Shown: positions 17,428 through 26,841, numbered from the stretch's first letter. The stretch is 44,232 nucleotides of DNA from Bradyrhizobium sp. Ghvi (GCF_900115265.1 NZ_FOVU01000022.1:9638-53869); one strand, 5' to 3'. Notes: a model not told the origin generated them from the sequence alone. Translations and numbers: made by a program.

Positions 17428-18792
17428 ATGAGCCAGACGATTGCGGTGCTCGACATCGGCAAGACCAACGTCAAGCTTGCCTTGTTCGATCACGACCGGC
17501 TGCTCTGGGAAAAGTCGGCGCCCAATCGTGTTCTGCCCGGGCCGCCTTATCCGCACGAAGACGTCGAGAGCGCGTGGAGCTTCTTCCTCGATGCCCTTCG
17601 TGAAGCCGCACGCACGCATCAGATCGGCGCGATCGTTCCGACCGCGCATGGCGCAGCCGGTGCTTTGATCGGCGAGAGCGAGCTTGCCGCTCCGGTCATG
17701 GACTACGAATTCACTGACGTCGATGCGATCGAACCCGACTATGCTGCGTTGCGCCCGCGCTTCTCGGAGAGCCTGTCGCCGAAACTGCCCGCAGGCCTCA
17801 ATCTCGGCCGGCAACTCGCCTATCAGAAATGGCGCTGTCCGAACCTCTTCGCCAAAGCGAGGCATTTCGTTGGCTATCCGCAATATTGGGCCTGGCGGCT
17901 GAGCGGCGTCGCGGTCTCCGAAGTCACCACCATCGGCGCTCATACGGATCTCTGGGCGCCGCGGCAGGGACACATCTCGAGCCTCGTCGAAGCCCTCGGC
18001 GTCGGCCATCTGCTGCCACCGATGCGCCAGGCCTTCGACCCGCTCGGTCCGATCAAGCCCGACATCGCCGCCGGATGCGGGCTCGCGCCCGATACGCCGG
18101 TCTTTTGCGGTATCCACGATTCCAACGCTTCACTTCTGCCCTACCTCGTCTCGCGCCGGGCGCCATTCACCGTGCTGTCGACCGGCACCTGGGTGATCCT
18201 GATGAGTGTGGGTCTTTCGCTCGATCAGCTCAATCCTCGCGACGACACACTCGCCAATGTCGACGCCCTGGGCCGCCCGATTGCCTGCGGACGCTTCATG
18301 GGTGGACGTGAATACGCTATGATCGCGGGTAGCGGCGGCAACGCGGCTCTCGACGCGATCGAGCGCGTCATCGCCTCCGGCGCAATGGCCCTGCCCTGCT
18401 TCTCCGGCCAGGGCGGACCTTATGCGGCGACCAAGGGCGTGATCCGCGGCGACGTCGCGAGCCGCAATCGGGCCGCGCTAGCGACGCTCTATTGCGCCCT
18501 GGTCAGCGACCTGATGCTGATCCGGATGGGAGCAACCGTTGGAGATCTCATTATCGAAGGGACGTTCGCCGGCAATCTTGCCTTCTGCCAGACCCTTGGC
18601 GCGCTGCGACCGACGCAGCGTGTCTTTTCGGCGCAAGATGCCGCTGGAACGGCGCGCGGCGCCGCGATGCTCGCGCAATGGCCGCCCTCTTACCGTATCG
18701 CGGAGCCGGACCCCGTCGATCCGAAATCGATTGTCGGCCTTGATTCCTATCGCCAAGCCTGGATGGCAGCCGTCGACCCAATCGGTCGATGA
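17428..18792 (+). CDS. rhaK: L-rhamnulose kinase (FGGY family)
   Basis: A 454-residue FGGY sugar kinase phosphorylating L-rhamnulose at C1. Phosphate-1 motif IAVLDIGKTNVKLALF at the N-terminus; catalytic-side and ATP motifs IHDSNASLLPYL near 232 and TVLSTGTWVILMS near 250; adenosine segment AAGTARGAAML near the C-terminus. In rhizobia the kinase is also needed for rhamnose uptake, which fits its place at the end of the transport operon. ATG 17428 is preferred over an in-frame GTG at 17416; neither has a strong ribosome site. The mutarotase gene rhaU, which often sits before rhaK, is absent here. The kinase at 23435-24814 is a clear paralogue. Confidence 0.92.
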   Translation: MSQTIAVLDIGKTNVKLALFDHDRLLWEKSAPNRVLPGPPYPHEDVESAWSFFLDALREAARTHQIGAIVPTAHGAAGALIGESELAAPVMDYEFTDVDAIEPDYAALRPRFSESLSPKLPAGLNLGRQLAYQKWRCPNLFAKARHFVGYPQYWAWRLSGVAVSEVTTIGAHTDLWAPRQGHISSLVEALGVGHLLPPMRQAFDPLGPIKPDIAAGCGLAPDTPVFCGIHDSNASLLPYLVSRRAPFTVLSTGTWVILMSVGLSLDQLNPRDDTLANVDALGRPIACGRFMGGREYAMIAGSGGNAALDAIERVIASGAMALPCFSGQGGPYAATKGVIRGDVASRNRAALATLYCALVSDLMLIRMGATVGDLIIEGTFAGNLAFCQTLGALRPTQRVFSAQDAAGTARGAAMLAQWPPSYRIAEPDPVDPKSIVGLDSYRQAWMAAVDPIGR

Positions 18793-18915
18793 GCCAGACG
18801 TAGAACCGGCATCCGCGCTCGCGTCGTTTGGTCACACGGCTCCGCCCTAACGTTCAGGCACCGAGACTTCTCTGCTAGACCCGCCCTTCGCGAACTGCAG
18901 GTACCACCACTATCT

Positions 18916-19809
18916 TCACGGTTTCTGCGCCGCCCAAACGAGCTCTGCCTTCCGCCGCGCCGTCTCCAAACCGAGCGCAATGAACCGGCGAGCATGACGC
19001 GCCAGCTCCATATTGTCGGTCCACAGATTGCGCCAGATGGCGGCTTTTCTGGACAAGTTCTGATCAACGATCTCAGAGGAGAAAGATTCGAAACTGAGAT
19101 CGTCGTTGTAGCCGATCGCCGTGAGCGCGTCGAAGACCCCTCCGAAATCGATGCTGCCGGTACCGAGGAAGCCACGATGGCTCTCGCCGATATGGACGTA
19201 GCCGATCTTGTTCGTGGCACGGCGAATGGCGAGCCCGATATCGGCCTCCTCCAGGTTCATATGGAAGGTGTCGAGATGGAGGAAGATGTTGTCAGAGCCG
19301 CTATCCTCAATGAACGCGAGCCCTTGTGCCGTGGTGTTGAGCAGATTGCTTTCGAAGCGGTTCACGATCTCCAGATTGAGGGTGACGCCGGCGGCCTTGG
19401 CTCGCTCCGCGACCTGGGCAAGCGTGGCCGCACTGCGTTTCCATTGATCGCAGGTGCCGGCCGCGGTCTGCAGTCCATGGCCGGAGGACAGGATTCCGCC
19501 GAGCTTCCGGCCGCCGAGATCGCGCGTCAGCGATATCGTTCTGTTCAGGATTTCAATGCCGCGCGCAGCGATCGCGCTGTCGGCGCTGGAAATATCGCCC
19601 TCATCCGGCAGGCCGATGCTGATCGCAACGCCGAGGTCCAAGTCAGCAATGCGCCCGGCCAGTCTGTCGATATCGACATTGGCCGGATCGAGATAGGAGA
19701 ACTCGATGAGATCGAAGCCGGCCTCCTTGGTACTGGCCAGCGTCCGTTCGAGTTCGGCTTGCGCGGAACTGGCCGACCAGACGAACGAGTGGATTCCAAT
19801 GCGCGACAT
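18916..19809 (-). CDS. D-tagatose 3-epimerase-like sugar epimerase
   Basis: A 297-residue TIM barrel of the AP-endonuclease-2 superfamily. The four residues of the ketose 3-epimerase metal centre are in place: Glu near 147 (LEIVNRFESNLLN), Asp near 180 (FLHLDTFHMNLEE), His near 206 (VHIGESHRG) and Glu near 240 (LSFESFS). The NRFE and DTFHMNLEE strings are typical of D-tagatose/D-psicose/L-ribulose 3-epimerases, which invert C3 of free ketoses. ATG 19809 follows GGAG; the longer frame is rejected. It is the last gene of the module 2 operon, convergent with rhaK. Whether the natural substrate is a hexulose, pentulose or 6-deoxyketose cannot be told. Confidence 0.85.
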   Translation of the reverse strand: MSRIGIHSFVWSASSAQAELERTLASTKEAGFDLIEFSYLDPANVDIDRLAGRIADLDLGVAISIGLPDEGDISSADSAIAARGIEILNRTISLTRDLGGRKLGGILSSGHGLQTAAGTCDQWKRSAATLAQVAERAKAAGVTLNLEIVNRFESNLLNTTAQGLAFIEDSGSDNIFLHLDTFHMNLEEADIGLAIRRATNKIGYVHIGESHRGFLGTGSIDFGGVFDALTAIGYNDDLSFESFSSEIVDQNLSRKAAIWRNLWTDNMELARHARRFIALGLETARRKAELVWAAQKP

Positions 19810-19838
19810 AATCATCTCCGCCTGTCGGGAAATCTGGT

Positions 19839-19860
19839 GCGGCCGCAACGAAGCGACCGC
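19839..19860 (-). other. Hairpin after module 2 binding-protein gene
   Basis: In the minus-strand transcript GCGGTCGC, loop TTCGTT, GCGGCCGC forms an 8-base stem with one T-G pair, between the binding-protein stop and the epimerase gene. No T run follows. Confidence 0.5.
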
Positions 19861-19878
19861 GCCTAGTTTGCAGCAGCT

Positions 19879-20817
19879 CTAGCGCACCGCCGTCCAACCC
19901 TTATAGTCCTTCAGGTTCTCGGCCGTGATCAGCTTGGGGTCGAGCAGCACGACCGGCTCGGCCGGCTTCTTACCCGCCAGCACGTCGGCAGCCATCCGCA
20001 GCGACTGGCCGGCCATCACATACGGGTCCTGCGAGGCCGAGGCCTTGATGAGCGAGGTGCCGGAGGAAAACTCCTTCTCGATGTCAGGCGCGCCGTCGAC
20101 GGCGGTGATGACGAACTCCGATCGCTTGAGCTGCTTCGCCGCGAGCTGGGCGCCGATCGCCGTCGGGTCGTTGATTGCGAATACGGCGTCGATCTTGTCG
20201 AAGCGGGTCAGCAACGACTGGAAGACCTTTAAGCCGCCGTCCCGCGAGCCTTCGGCGTTCTGATCGTCGGAGAGGATCTTGATATCCGGATGCTGCTTGA
20301 GCACGTCCTTGCATCCCTTGACACGCTCGAGAATTGACGACGACGCCGGTCCGTTGAGGATGACGTAATTGCCCTTCCCGCCGGTGTGATCGACGAGATA
20401 TTGGCAGGCCTCCTGGCCGGCCTTCACGTTATTGGTCATGACTGTGACGTCGGCGCCCGGAGCGGAGACGTCGAAAGCCGCGACCACAATACCCGCCGCC
20501 TGCGCCTTTTTCACCGCCGGAGCGATCGCCTTTGCGTCCACCGCATTGAGCATGATCACGTCGACGCCGGCGGCGATGAAAGAATCCACCTGGGAGACCT
20601 GCTTATTCAGGTCGTAATCGGCAGATACCGAGGTCACCTGGACCTTCGGATTGATCTTCTTGGCCTCATCCTCGATGCCTTTGATCGTGGCGACGAAGAA
20701 GGGATTGCCGAGCAGGCCCACCGAGATACCGACCTTGTTCAATTCCTTGGCCGAAGCCGGCGCGATGGCGATGGCAGCGAGCGCAGCACCACAGAGCAGT
20801 TTAGCGATGTTCGTCAT
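19879..20817 (-). CDS. Ribose-type sugar ABC transporter, binding protein
   Basis: A 312-residue periplasmic binding protein of the CUT2 class. The signal peptide (MTNIAKLLCGAALAAIAIAP, cleavage at ASA-KE) leads straight into the first strand KVGISVGLLGNPFFVATIKG. The sugar-binding Asp/Asn/Arg segments AAFDVSAPG, GPASSSILERVKG and FAINDPTAIGA are RbsB-like. A GGAGGAAG ribosome site precedes ATG 20817. It follows the permease gene after 78 bases and precedes the epimerase. The ligand is unknown; the module suggests a ketose or polyol. Confidence 0.92.
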   Translation of the reverse strand: MTNIAKLLCGAALAAIAIAPASAKELNKVGISVGLLGNPFFVATIKGIEDEAKKINPKVQVTSVSADYDLNKQVSQVDSFIAAGVDVIMLNAVDAKAIAPAVKKAQAAGIVVAAFDVSAPGADVTVMTNNVKAGQEACQYLVDHTGGKGNYVILNGPASSSILERVKGCKDVLKQHPDIKILSDDQNAEGSRDGGLKVFQSLLTRFDKIDAVFAINDPTAIGAQLAAKQLKRSEFVITAVDGAPDIEKEFSSGTSLIKASASQDPYVMAGQSLRMAADVLAGKKPAEPVVLLDPKLITAENLKDYKGWTAVR

Positions 20818-20895
20818 TTCGTTGCTTCCTCCGATTGCCCCGTGCCTCTCACGGCGCGTTACACAAGCCGGTTCGTTGCCGGCGGCTACGTTCAG

Positions 20896-21897
20896 TCACG
20901 TTCTTGCTCCTCCCTGGAGCCTGTAGCGGTCGAGGGCGACCGCGATCACAATGACCAGTCCCTTGATGATGTACTGCCAGATGTCGGAGACGCCGGCCAA
21001 GATGAGGCCGTTGGACAGCACCGCAATGATCAGGCCGCCGATCAACGTGCCCCAGATCGAGCCGATGCCGCCGACGAAGCTTGTGCCGCCGAGAATGACC
21101 GCCGCGATGGCGTCGAGCTCGTAAGATTGCCCGAGTTGCAAGCCGTTGGCGGCATAGAGCCTGGCGGCAGACATGGCGCCGCCAAGTCCGGCAAGTAGAC
21201 CGGAAACGCAGTAAACGAAGATCAGCACGAGCGGCACCTTGATGCCGGTGAGGCGCGCGGCCTCGACGTTACCGCCGACTGCGTAAATCCACGTCCCAAG
21301 TACCGTGCACTTGAGCACCAGCCATGACAAAATCACGACTGTGAGCGCAATGATTACGAGCCAGGGAATACCGAAGAACGAGCCGTTGCCGATGTCCGCG
21401 AATGGTAGGTCGGGGTTGAACACCGTCGTATCGTTCCCGAGTAGGCGTGCGACGCCGCGTACCGCGGTGAGCGAACCCAGCGTGACGATAAAGGGTGGCA
21501 GCCGGAGATAGGCGACGAAAAGCCCATTGATGAACCCGAAGCCGAGGCCGACCAGAACGGCTGCCAATACACCCAGCATGCCCCACTCCGGTATCAGAGA
21601 GACGAGAACCGCCGTCATCGCGGAGGCTGCAAGGATGGAGCCGACCGACAGGTCGATGCCACCGGTCAGGATGACGAAGGTCATGCCCGCTGCTAGCACG
21701 ATGTTGATCGACGATTGCTGCGTCACGATCAGAAAATTGGTTCCCGTGAGGAAGCGCGGGTTGATAAGTTGGAACGCCGCAGCCAACAGAAGCAGGACTG
21801 GCAACATGCCGAGCGCAGTGAATGCGGTGCGCAGCCGACGACTGCCGACTGAGGTCTGGGCCACTGTGCCAGTCATCCCGATCGCCCTTTCGGTCAT
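20896..21897 (-). CDS. Ribose-type sugar ABC transporter, permease
   Basis: A 333-residue RbsC-like permease, strongly hydrophobic. Family motifs are FVILTGGIDLSVGSILAASA and AVILGGTSFVGGIGSIWGT. Only one permease gene is present, so it should act as a homodimer, unlike the two-permease rhamnose system. ATG 21897 overlaps the stop of the ATPase gene by four bases. Confidence 0.93.
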   Translation of the reverse strand: MTERAIGMTGTVAQTSVGSRRLRTAFTALGMLPVLLLLAAAFQLINPRFLTGTNFLIVTQQSSINIVLAAGMTFVILTGGIDLSVGSILAASAMTAVLVSLIPEWGMLGVLAAVLVGLGFGFINGLFVAYLRLPPFIVTLGSLTAVRGVARLLGNDTTVFNPDLPFADIGNGSFFGIPWLVIIALTVVILSWLVLKCTVLGTWIYAVGGNVEAARLTGIKVPLVLIFVYCVSGLLAGLGGAMSAARLYAANGLQLGQSYELDAIAAVILGGTSFVGGIGSIWGTLIGGLIIAVLSNGLILAGVSDIWQYIIKGLVIVIAVALDRYRLQGGART

Positions 21898-23438
21898 CGC
21901 TGTGGCGCTCCCGTTGCAAGTTCCATGATCGCTTCCTGGCTGAGCGGCTCGCCCGCCGATGCGGTCACCTCCCCGGCGATCGCACCGTCGCGCATAACCA
22001 ATACGCGATCGGCGATGCCAACGACCTCCGGCAACTCGCTGGAGATCATCAGGATCGCCACGCCCCTGTTGGCCAAGCTGTCGATCAGCCGGTAGATCTC
22101 CGACTTCGCGCCGACGTCGACACCGCGGGTTGGCTCATCAAGGATGATGACACGCGGCTCGGTCTCCAGCAGGCGAGCGAGCAGTACCTTCTGTTGATTA
22201 CCGCCCGAAAGCGAACCGGCGTTGACCCGCGTGGACGCGGTGCGGATGGAGAGATTCGTGATGGCATTGGCCGCTCGCCTCTCGCCAGCGGCGAAATCGC
22301 GAAAGCCGCCTGGTCGCGCATCCCTTGCCAACACTCCCATGTTGATGTTGTCCGAGACCCGCATGTCGAGAAAGAGGCCGAGCTCCTTGCGGTCCTCGGT
22401 GAGATAGGCGATGCCGGCATCGAGTGCCTCGCGGGGCGACCCGATGGTGATCGGCTTGCCATCGAGCTGCAGCGTTCCGGCGATGCGCCGATCGGCACCG
22501 AAGATCAAGCGCGCGAGCTCGGTGCGCCCAGAGCCGACCAGGCCCGCCAGAGCAAGCACCTCTCCCTTGTGCAGGTCGAAAGAACAATCCTTCAGCAGGT
22601 TGCCATCGGACATGCCGCGCACCGACAGTGCGACCGCACGCGCTGCATCGGGCGGACGATGATCCTTCTTGTAGAACGCGGAGAGCTCACGACCGACCAT
22701 CATCGAGACAAGGCGCGAGGCGTTCAGGTCCGTGCGATCGAGCGTGCCGACATAGCCGCTGTCACGCAGCACACTGGCTCGATCAGCAAGCCGGTAGACC
22801 TCTTCCATGCGGTGGCTGATGTAGATGATCGCTATGCCTTGCAATTTCAGCGTCGCAATCACCTCGAACAGCCGATCGGTCTCGCGCGAGGTCAGCGACG
22901 TGGTCGGCTCATCCATGACGATAATGCGAGCGCTGGTCGACAACGCCCGGGCAATCTCGACGAGTTGGCGTTCGCCAAGCGAAAGGCTGGACACAAGATC
23001 GCGTGCCGAAAACGAGACGCCGAGCCGTTCTATAATCTCCTGGGCTCGCCGATCACGCCGGTCGCGATCGACCACGCCAAAGCGTCTCGGCTCGTTGCCG
23101 AGGAAGATGTTCTGTGCGACCGTCAGGTTGGGCGCCAGCGAAAGCTCCTGATAGATGACGGAGATTCCTTGTGTGCGCGACGTGATGGGATTGCCGGTGG
23201 CCAATGGCGTGCCGTCGATCAGGATCTCGCCGCCGGGATCTGGCCGATAGGCGCCCGACAACACCTTCATCAGCGTTGACTTGCCAGCGCCGTTTTCGCC
23301 CATCAGCGCGTGCAGTTCGCCAGCATGAGCGTCGAGTGAAACATCCTGCAGGGCGCGTATCGCGCCGAACGTCTTCGAAATGTGGCGCATCTCCAGCACG
23401 GGGCGGCGCCGAACCGCGATTTCGGCAGTCGCGTTCAC
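21894..23438 (-). CDS. Ribose-type sugar ABC transporter, ATP-binding protein
   Basis: A 514-residue two-domain ATPase. N-terminal half: Walker A GENGAGKST, signature LSLGERQ, Walker B IIVMDEP. C-terminal half: degenerate P-loop GLVGSGRTE, signature LSGGNQQ, Walker B VIILDEP. It is the energising subunit for the adjacent permease and binding protein. ATG 23438 overlaps the upstream kinase stop by four bases. Confidence 0.93.
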   Translation of the reverse strand: MNATAEIAVRRRPVLEMRHISKTFGAIRALQDVSLDAHAGELHALMGENGAGKSTLMKVLSGAYRPDPGGEILIDGTPLATGNPITSRTQGISVIYQELSLAPNLTVAQNIFLGNEPRRFGVVDRDRRDRRAQEIIERLGVSFSARDLVSSLSLGERQLVEIARALSTSARIIVMDEPTTSLTSRETDRLFEVIATLKLQGIAIIYISHRMEEVYRLADRASVLRDSGYVGTLDRTDLNASRLVSMMVGRELSAFYKKDHRPPDAARAVALSVRGMSDGNLLKDCSFDLHKGEVLALAGLVGSGRTELARLIFGADRRIAGTLQLDGKPITIGSPREALDAGIAYLTEDRKELGLFLDMRVSDNINMGVLARDARPGGFRDFAAGERRAANAITNLSIRTASTRVNAGSLSGGNQQKVLLARLLETEPRVIILDEPTRGVDVGAKSEIYRLIDSLANRGVAILMISSELPEVVGIADRVLVMRDGAIAGEVTASAGEPLSQEAIMELATGAPQR

Positions 23439-24814
23439 TGGACGCCTCCCGCTGCCTTGCTGGCGGCGCTGCGATCGAACACAAGACCGCGCCAGTCGTC
23501 GCGATAACCCGCCAATCCAGCGAAGTGCGCGGCGCGGACCGGTTCGGGCGCCGCGGCAGGAAAACTGCGCCCCACGCTTTCGAATGCGAGCGCGGCCGCG
23601 CCTGTCGCGCTGCCTTCCAGCATCGCGCCCTGCAGGAAATCCTGGTCGGGACGCAAGGCCGCCAGCACGCTCGCGAGCAGGCCACCAGTGTTAAGCCCCC
23701 CGTCGATGATGACGGTCTTGTCGGAATGGATGAGATCGAGCGAAACATCGGTCATCAGCGCGACGTAGAGCAGCGCGGCGGCCGCCCGCTCCTCGGAGCC
23801 GGGTGCGCACCCGAGAAATTCTCCATGGTGATCGGGCATCGGACCACCCGGAGCGAAACTCGGGAGAGCCATGATTCCGGACTCGATCGCCTGTTGAACC
23901 GCGGCATGTGCGATCGCCCCTTGCCACCCGCCGCTGATCGTTTCGAACTCGCGCCCTCCCATAAAGCGGATGGTCGGTACCGGGCCGCCGTCGACGTCGA
24001 CATTGACCAGCATATCGCGGTCGGGATCTAGCGCATTCAGGGGGCACTCCGGATTGAGCACGACCACCCAGGTGCCAGTCGATACGACCGTGAAAGCTCC
24101 GAGTTGCTGACGCCGGTAGGCATAGAGCGCTGCATTGCTGTCGTGCACGCCGTTGTGGATGGTGAGATTCTTTCTGGCGCTGCCGAAGCACCGATCGCCG
24201 ATAACGGCGCCTGCCCGCGCAAATTCAGGCATCTGAGGGCGCCAGCCTTCCGCCTCCACCAGGGATGAAAAATCGCGCCTGCGTGGAGCCCAAAGATGTG
24301 AGTGGCAGCCGAGATACGAGACTTCCGAAACCGGTCGGCCGCCGAATCGCCAGGTCCAATATTGCGGATAACCCAGGATATAGGTGGCGGCGGTGAAGGC
24401 CCGCGGATCGACCGCTTTCAGCCAAAGCATGTGGCGGCCGTAGTTGAAGCCGAGCGGCAGTCGCGGCGAAAATGTCTCGCTGAACTCCGGAATCCGCCGA
24501 TCGATTTGCGCAGCAATCTCAACCGGAGGCTCCTGCTCGTAGTCCAGGATAGGATGGGTCAGGCCGCCCTCGCCTGCCAGAGCGAAGGTGCAGCCGTGGC
24601 CCGAGACCATCAATCCTTCCACGCCGTGGCGCTCGACGGCGTCCTCTATGGCGCCAACCGCCCAGTCGTAGAGCGCCGCGTCATCAAGCACGCGAAAGCC
24701 GCCCTGGCGTATCCAGTTAGGCTTGGTCCGCATCTCCTGGAGAACGCTCCCATCCTGACGGAAGACGAGCAGCTTCGAATTCGTCTTTCCGAAGTCGAGC
24801 ACCGCCACGTTCAT
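23435..24814 (-). CDS. FGGY carbohydrate kinase, RhaK paralogue
   Basis: A 459-residue FGGY kinase. Phosphate-binding start VAVLDFGKTNSKLLVF; HNGVHDSNAALYAY near 235; TVVSTGTWVVVLNPE near 255; C-terminal ATGAAALAFES. It aligns along its whole length with RhaK of this window (shared GYPQYW.WR, VSEV, LWAPR, SSLVEA positions), so it belongs to the rhamnulokinase/fuculokinase-like branch and probably phosphorylates a ketose at C1. It overlaps the DeoR gene and the ATPase gene by four bases each, so regulator, kinase, ATPase and permease form one coupled unit. The substrate is inferred only. Confidence 0.88.
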   Translation of the reverse strand: MNVAVLDFGKTNSKLLVFRQDGSVLQEMRTKPNWIRQGGFRVLDDAALYDWAVGAIEDAVERHGVEGLMVSGHGCTFALAGEGGLTHPILDYEQEPPVEIAAQIDRRIPEFSETFSPRLPLGFNYGRHMLWLKAVDPRAFTAATYILGYPQYWTWRFGGRPVSEVSYLGCHSHLWAPRRRDFSSLVEAEGWRPQMPEFARAGAVIGDRCFGSARKNLTIHNGVHDSNAALYAYRRQQLGAFTVVSTGTWVVVLNPECPLNALDPDRDMLVNVDVDGGPVPTIRFMGGREFETISGGWQGAIAHAAVQQAIESGIMALPSFAPGGPMPDHHGEFLGCAPGSEERAAAALLYVALMTDVSLDLIHSDKTVIIDGGLNTGGLLASVLAALRPDQDFLQGAMLEGSATGAAALAFESVGRSFPAAAPEPVRAAHFAGLAGYRDDWRGLVFDRSAASKAAGGVQ

Positions 24815-25593
24815 GGCACAACTCCCGAGGTCGGGGCGATCCGTACCGCGACGCCGGCGTCTTCCAGCATGCGCGCGTCAACTTCGGAAAGGCCGTCATC
24901 GGTGACGAGGGTGCCGATCCGCGACAACGGCAGCGCGACATTGCGCGCGTGGATCGACAATTTGCGGCTGTCGGCCAGCACCACAATCTGGTCAGCACAC
25001 AGGCTGAGGTCGACGATGGAGCGAACCAGCAGCGGATGCGATTCCAGCACCCCCGCAGGACCGAGGCCCTGTGCGCCTAGAAAAAATTTGGAGGCGTAGA
25101 ACGGCGCGGCTTGATTCATTGAATGGATGATGCCCGGCTCGCGATGCAATTCGCCGCCGGCAACGGTCAGGCTGCAGTGACCGTGGTCGCTGAGATAGGC
25201 AGCGAGTGGCATGGAATTGGTGAACAGGCGGATGTTGCGGTCGGCGAGCTTCACGCCGAGATGGAAACAGGTGGAGCCGCCATGCACGATTACTGCGTCG
25301 CCGTCGCGCACCATCGTCGCCGCCACAGCAGCGATCTGTCGCTTGGCTTCGACGGCGAGGTCGCGATTCTCATCGTAGGGTCGGGCATAGGCGATGCCGG
25401 CCTGCGAGGCGCCATCGAGCGCCGAGACACCGCCATAGACTTTCCGGGCTTCGCCGGCCTCATCGATCTTGTCGATGTCGCGCCTGACAGTTGCGGCCGA
25501 AACGCCCAACCGCTCCTGCAACTCGCGCACTGAAGCGAAAGGGCGATCCCGCAACAGCTCGACGATCTGGCGTTGGCGGCCGGCGTCGCTCAA
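24811..25593 (-). CDS. DeoR-family transcriptional regulator
   Basis: A 260-residue DeoR regulator: N-terminal winged HTH (RQRQIVELLRDRPFASVREL, then SAATVRRDIDKIDEAG) and a C-terminal sugar-phosphate sensor (DGDAVIVHGGSTCFHLGVKL near 98). It opens the leftward module 2 operon and is divergent from the aldolase operon at 25791, so it is well placed to control both. It is a different protein from RhaR, with the same architecture. Confidence 0.92.
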   Translation of the reverse strand: MSDAGRQRQIVELLRDRPFASVRELQERLGVSAATVRRDIDKIDEAGEARKVYGGVSALDGASQAGIAYARPYDENRDLAVEAKRQIAAVAATMVRDGDAVIVHGGSTCFHLGVKLADRNIRLFTNSMPLAAYLSDHGHCSLTVAGGELHREPGIIHSMNQAAPFYASKFFLGAQGLGPAGVLESHPLLVRSIVDLSLCADQIVVLADSRKLSIHARNVALPLSRIGTLVTDDGLSEVDARMLEDAGVAVRIAPTSGVVP

Positions 25594-25790
25594 CAGTTTT
25601 CCTCCCCAAGGCCGTTTGGTCCATTGTTTGATGTAAGTTACTCATAACAGGCGGAATTGCAAGCCTAATTGATTAATCTAGATCATTCTTGACTGAACTC
25701 GCTCGCACCTGCAATAAAGGGTGCAACAATCCTGCCGGTAGATGGCCTGGTAGGCCGCGATGTGCGGGCGAACTAGCGGAGGAATGCGCA
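25594..25790. promoter_or_regulatory. Divergent promoter region of module 2
   Basis: A 197-base AT-richer gap between the DeoR gene and the aldolase gene. Inverted repeats seen: GTTA-CTCA-TAAC (25637-25648) and TGAT-N8-ATCA (25670-25685), the latter within AATTGATTAATCTAGATCAT. These are candidate operators for the adjacent regulator; the assignment is inferred. GGAGGA at 25778-25783 is the ribosome site of the aldolase gene. Confidence 0.4.
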
Positions 25791-26831
25791 ATGACGAGCG
25801 CTGTAAATGCGCAAGAACTGTCCGACCTTCGTTCGCTCTCCGCGAGAATTGGCCACAACCCTGATCTGATCCAGGCGGCGGGAGGAAACACATCGCTGAA
25901 GACCGGCGATACGCTATGGATCAAAGCTTCCGGCACCTGGTTGAAGGACGCGGTCGCCGAGGACATCATGGTGCCCGTGACGATGTCGCCGCTCTTGAGC
26001 GCCGTGCAAAGGCGCGACCAGGCCGCCGACGAGCCGCAGGCGTTCACTGACGAGGCGCTCAACCCGCGTGGATTGCGCCCATCGATTGAGACCACGGTGC
26101 ATGCTCTGATGCCGCATCGTGTGGTTTTGCACGTGCACTGCGTCCAGACCATTTCGCTCGCCGTGCAGGCTAATTGCGAAGCCGAAGTGGCAAAGCGGCT
26201 GGGAGATCATCGATGGGCATTCGTTCCCTATTTCAGGCCAGGACTGCCGCTTGCCCTGGCCATTGCCGAGCTGCTGCGGCCGGGCATCGATGTTCTGATC
26301 CTTGGCAATCACGGGCTGGTCGTTGCGGCGGAGACCGTCGCCGAAGCCGAGGTTTTGCTTCGTCGTATCACCACTTTGCTGACGCGACCGGCTCGCCGAG
26401 CACGAGACCCGGACCTCGACGCCTTGCGTGCGCTCGCGGGCGACAGTGACTATTGCCTACCAACAGATATCGAAGCGCATGCGACCGCGATCGATCCGGA
26501 GAGCTTACGTATTGCGCAGGCAGGCAGCCTCTACCCCGACCACGTCATCTTCCTCGGCCCAGGATCGGTCGTGGCGAACCCTGGTGAGGATGTAGCTCGT
26601 GTCGTCGAGCGGTGTCGCGTCGCGCCCATGTCAATCTTATTTCCCGGAATCGGCGTCCTCATGCACGGCGATGCAGGTGCGAGCGCCCATGCCCTGCAAC
26701 GGTGCCTCGCCGATGTGACAGCGAGGATCGATCCGGCAGCTTCGCTTAACTACCTGACTGAGGTCGAGACGAACGAGTTGGTCAACTGGGACGCCGAACA
26801 ATATCGCCAGAAACTCAACGGCGCGGCTTGA
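25791..26831 (+). CDS. Class II aldolase, RhaD-like without dehydrogenase domain
   Basis: A 346-residue class II (zinc) aldolase resembling the N-terminal domain of RhaD. Motifs: QAAGGNTSLKTGDTLWIKAS near 30 (phosphate binding), SIETTVHALMPHRVVLHVHC near 102-121 (catalytic Glu and zinc His pair) and LGNHGLVV near 175 (third His). It would cleave a ketose-1-phosphate to dihydroxyacetone phosphate and an aldehyde. Unlike RhaD it ends without a short-chain dehydrogenase domain. ATG 25791 is set by GGAGGA seven bases upstream; a longer frame from 25689 is rejected. The kinase gene follows after 10 bases. Confidence 0.85.
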   Translation: MTSAVNAQELSDLRSLSARIGHNPDLIQAAGGNTSLKTGDTLWIKASGTWLKDAVAEDIMVPVTMSPLLSAVQRRDQAADEPQAFTDEALNPRGLRPSIETTVHALMPHRVVLHVHCVQTISLAVQANCEAEVAKRLGDHRWAFVPYFRPGLPLALAIAELLRPGIDVLILGNHGLVVAAETVAEAEVLLRRITTLLTRPARRARDPDLDALRALAGDSDYCLPTDIEAHATAIDPESLRIAQAGSLYPDHVIFLGPGSVVANPGEDVARVVERCRVAPMSILFPGIGVLMHGDAGASAHALQRCLADVTARIDPAASLNYLTEVETNELVNWDAEQYRQKLNGAA

Positions 26832-26841
26832 GGCCGGCAGC

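Noticed and set aside
18793..18915. Possible bidirectional terminator between rhaK and the epimerase gene
   Set aside because: No strong stem with T runs on either strand could be made by eye.
21822..23279. 485-codon plus-strand frame opposite the module 2 ATPase
   Set aside because: Antisense shadow with the same low-information composition.
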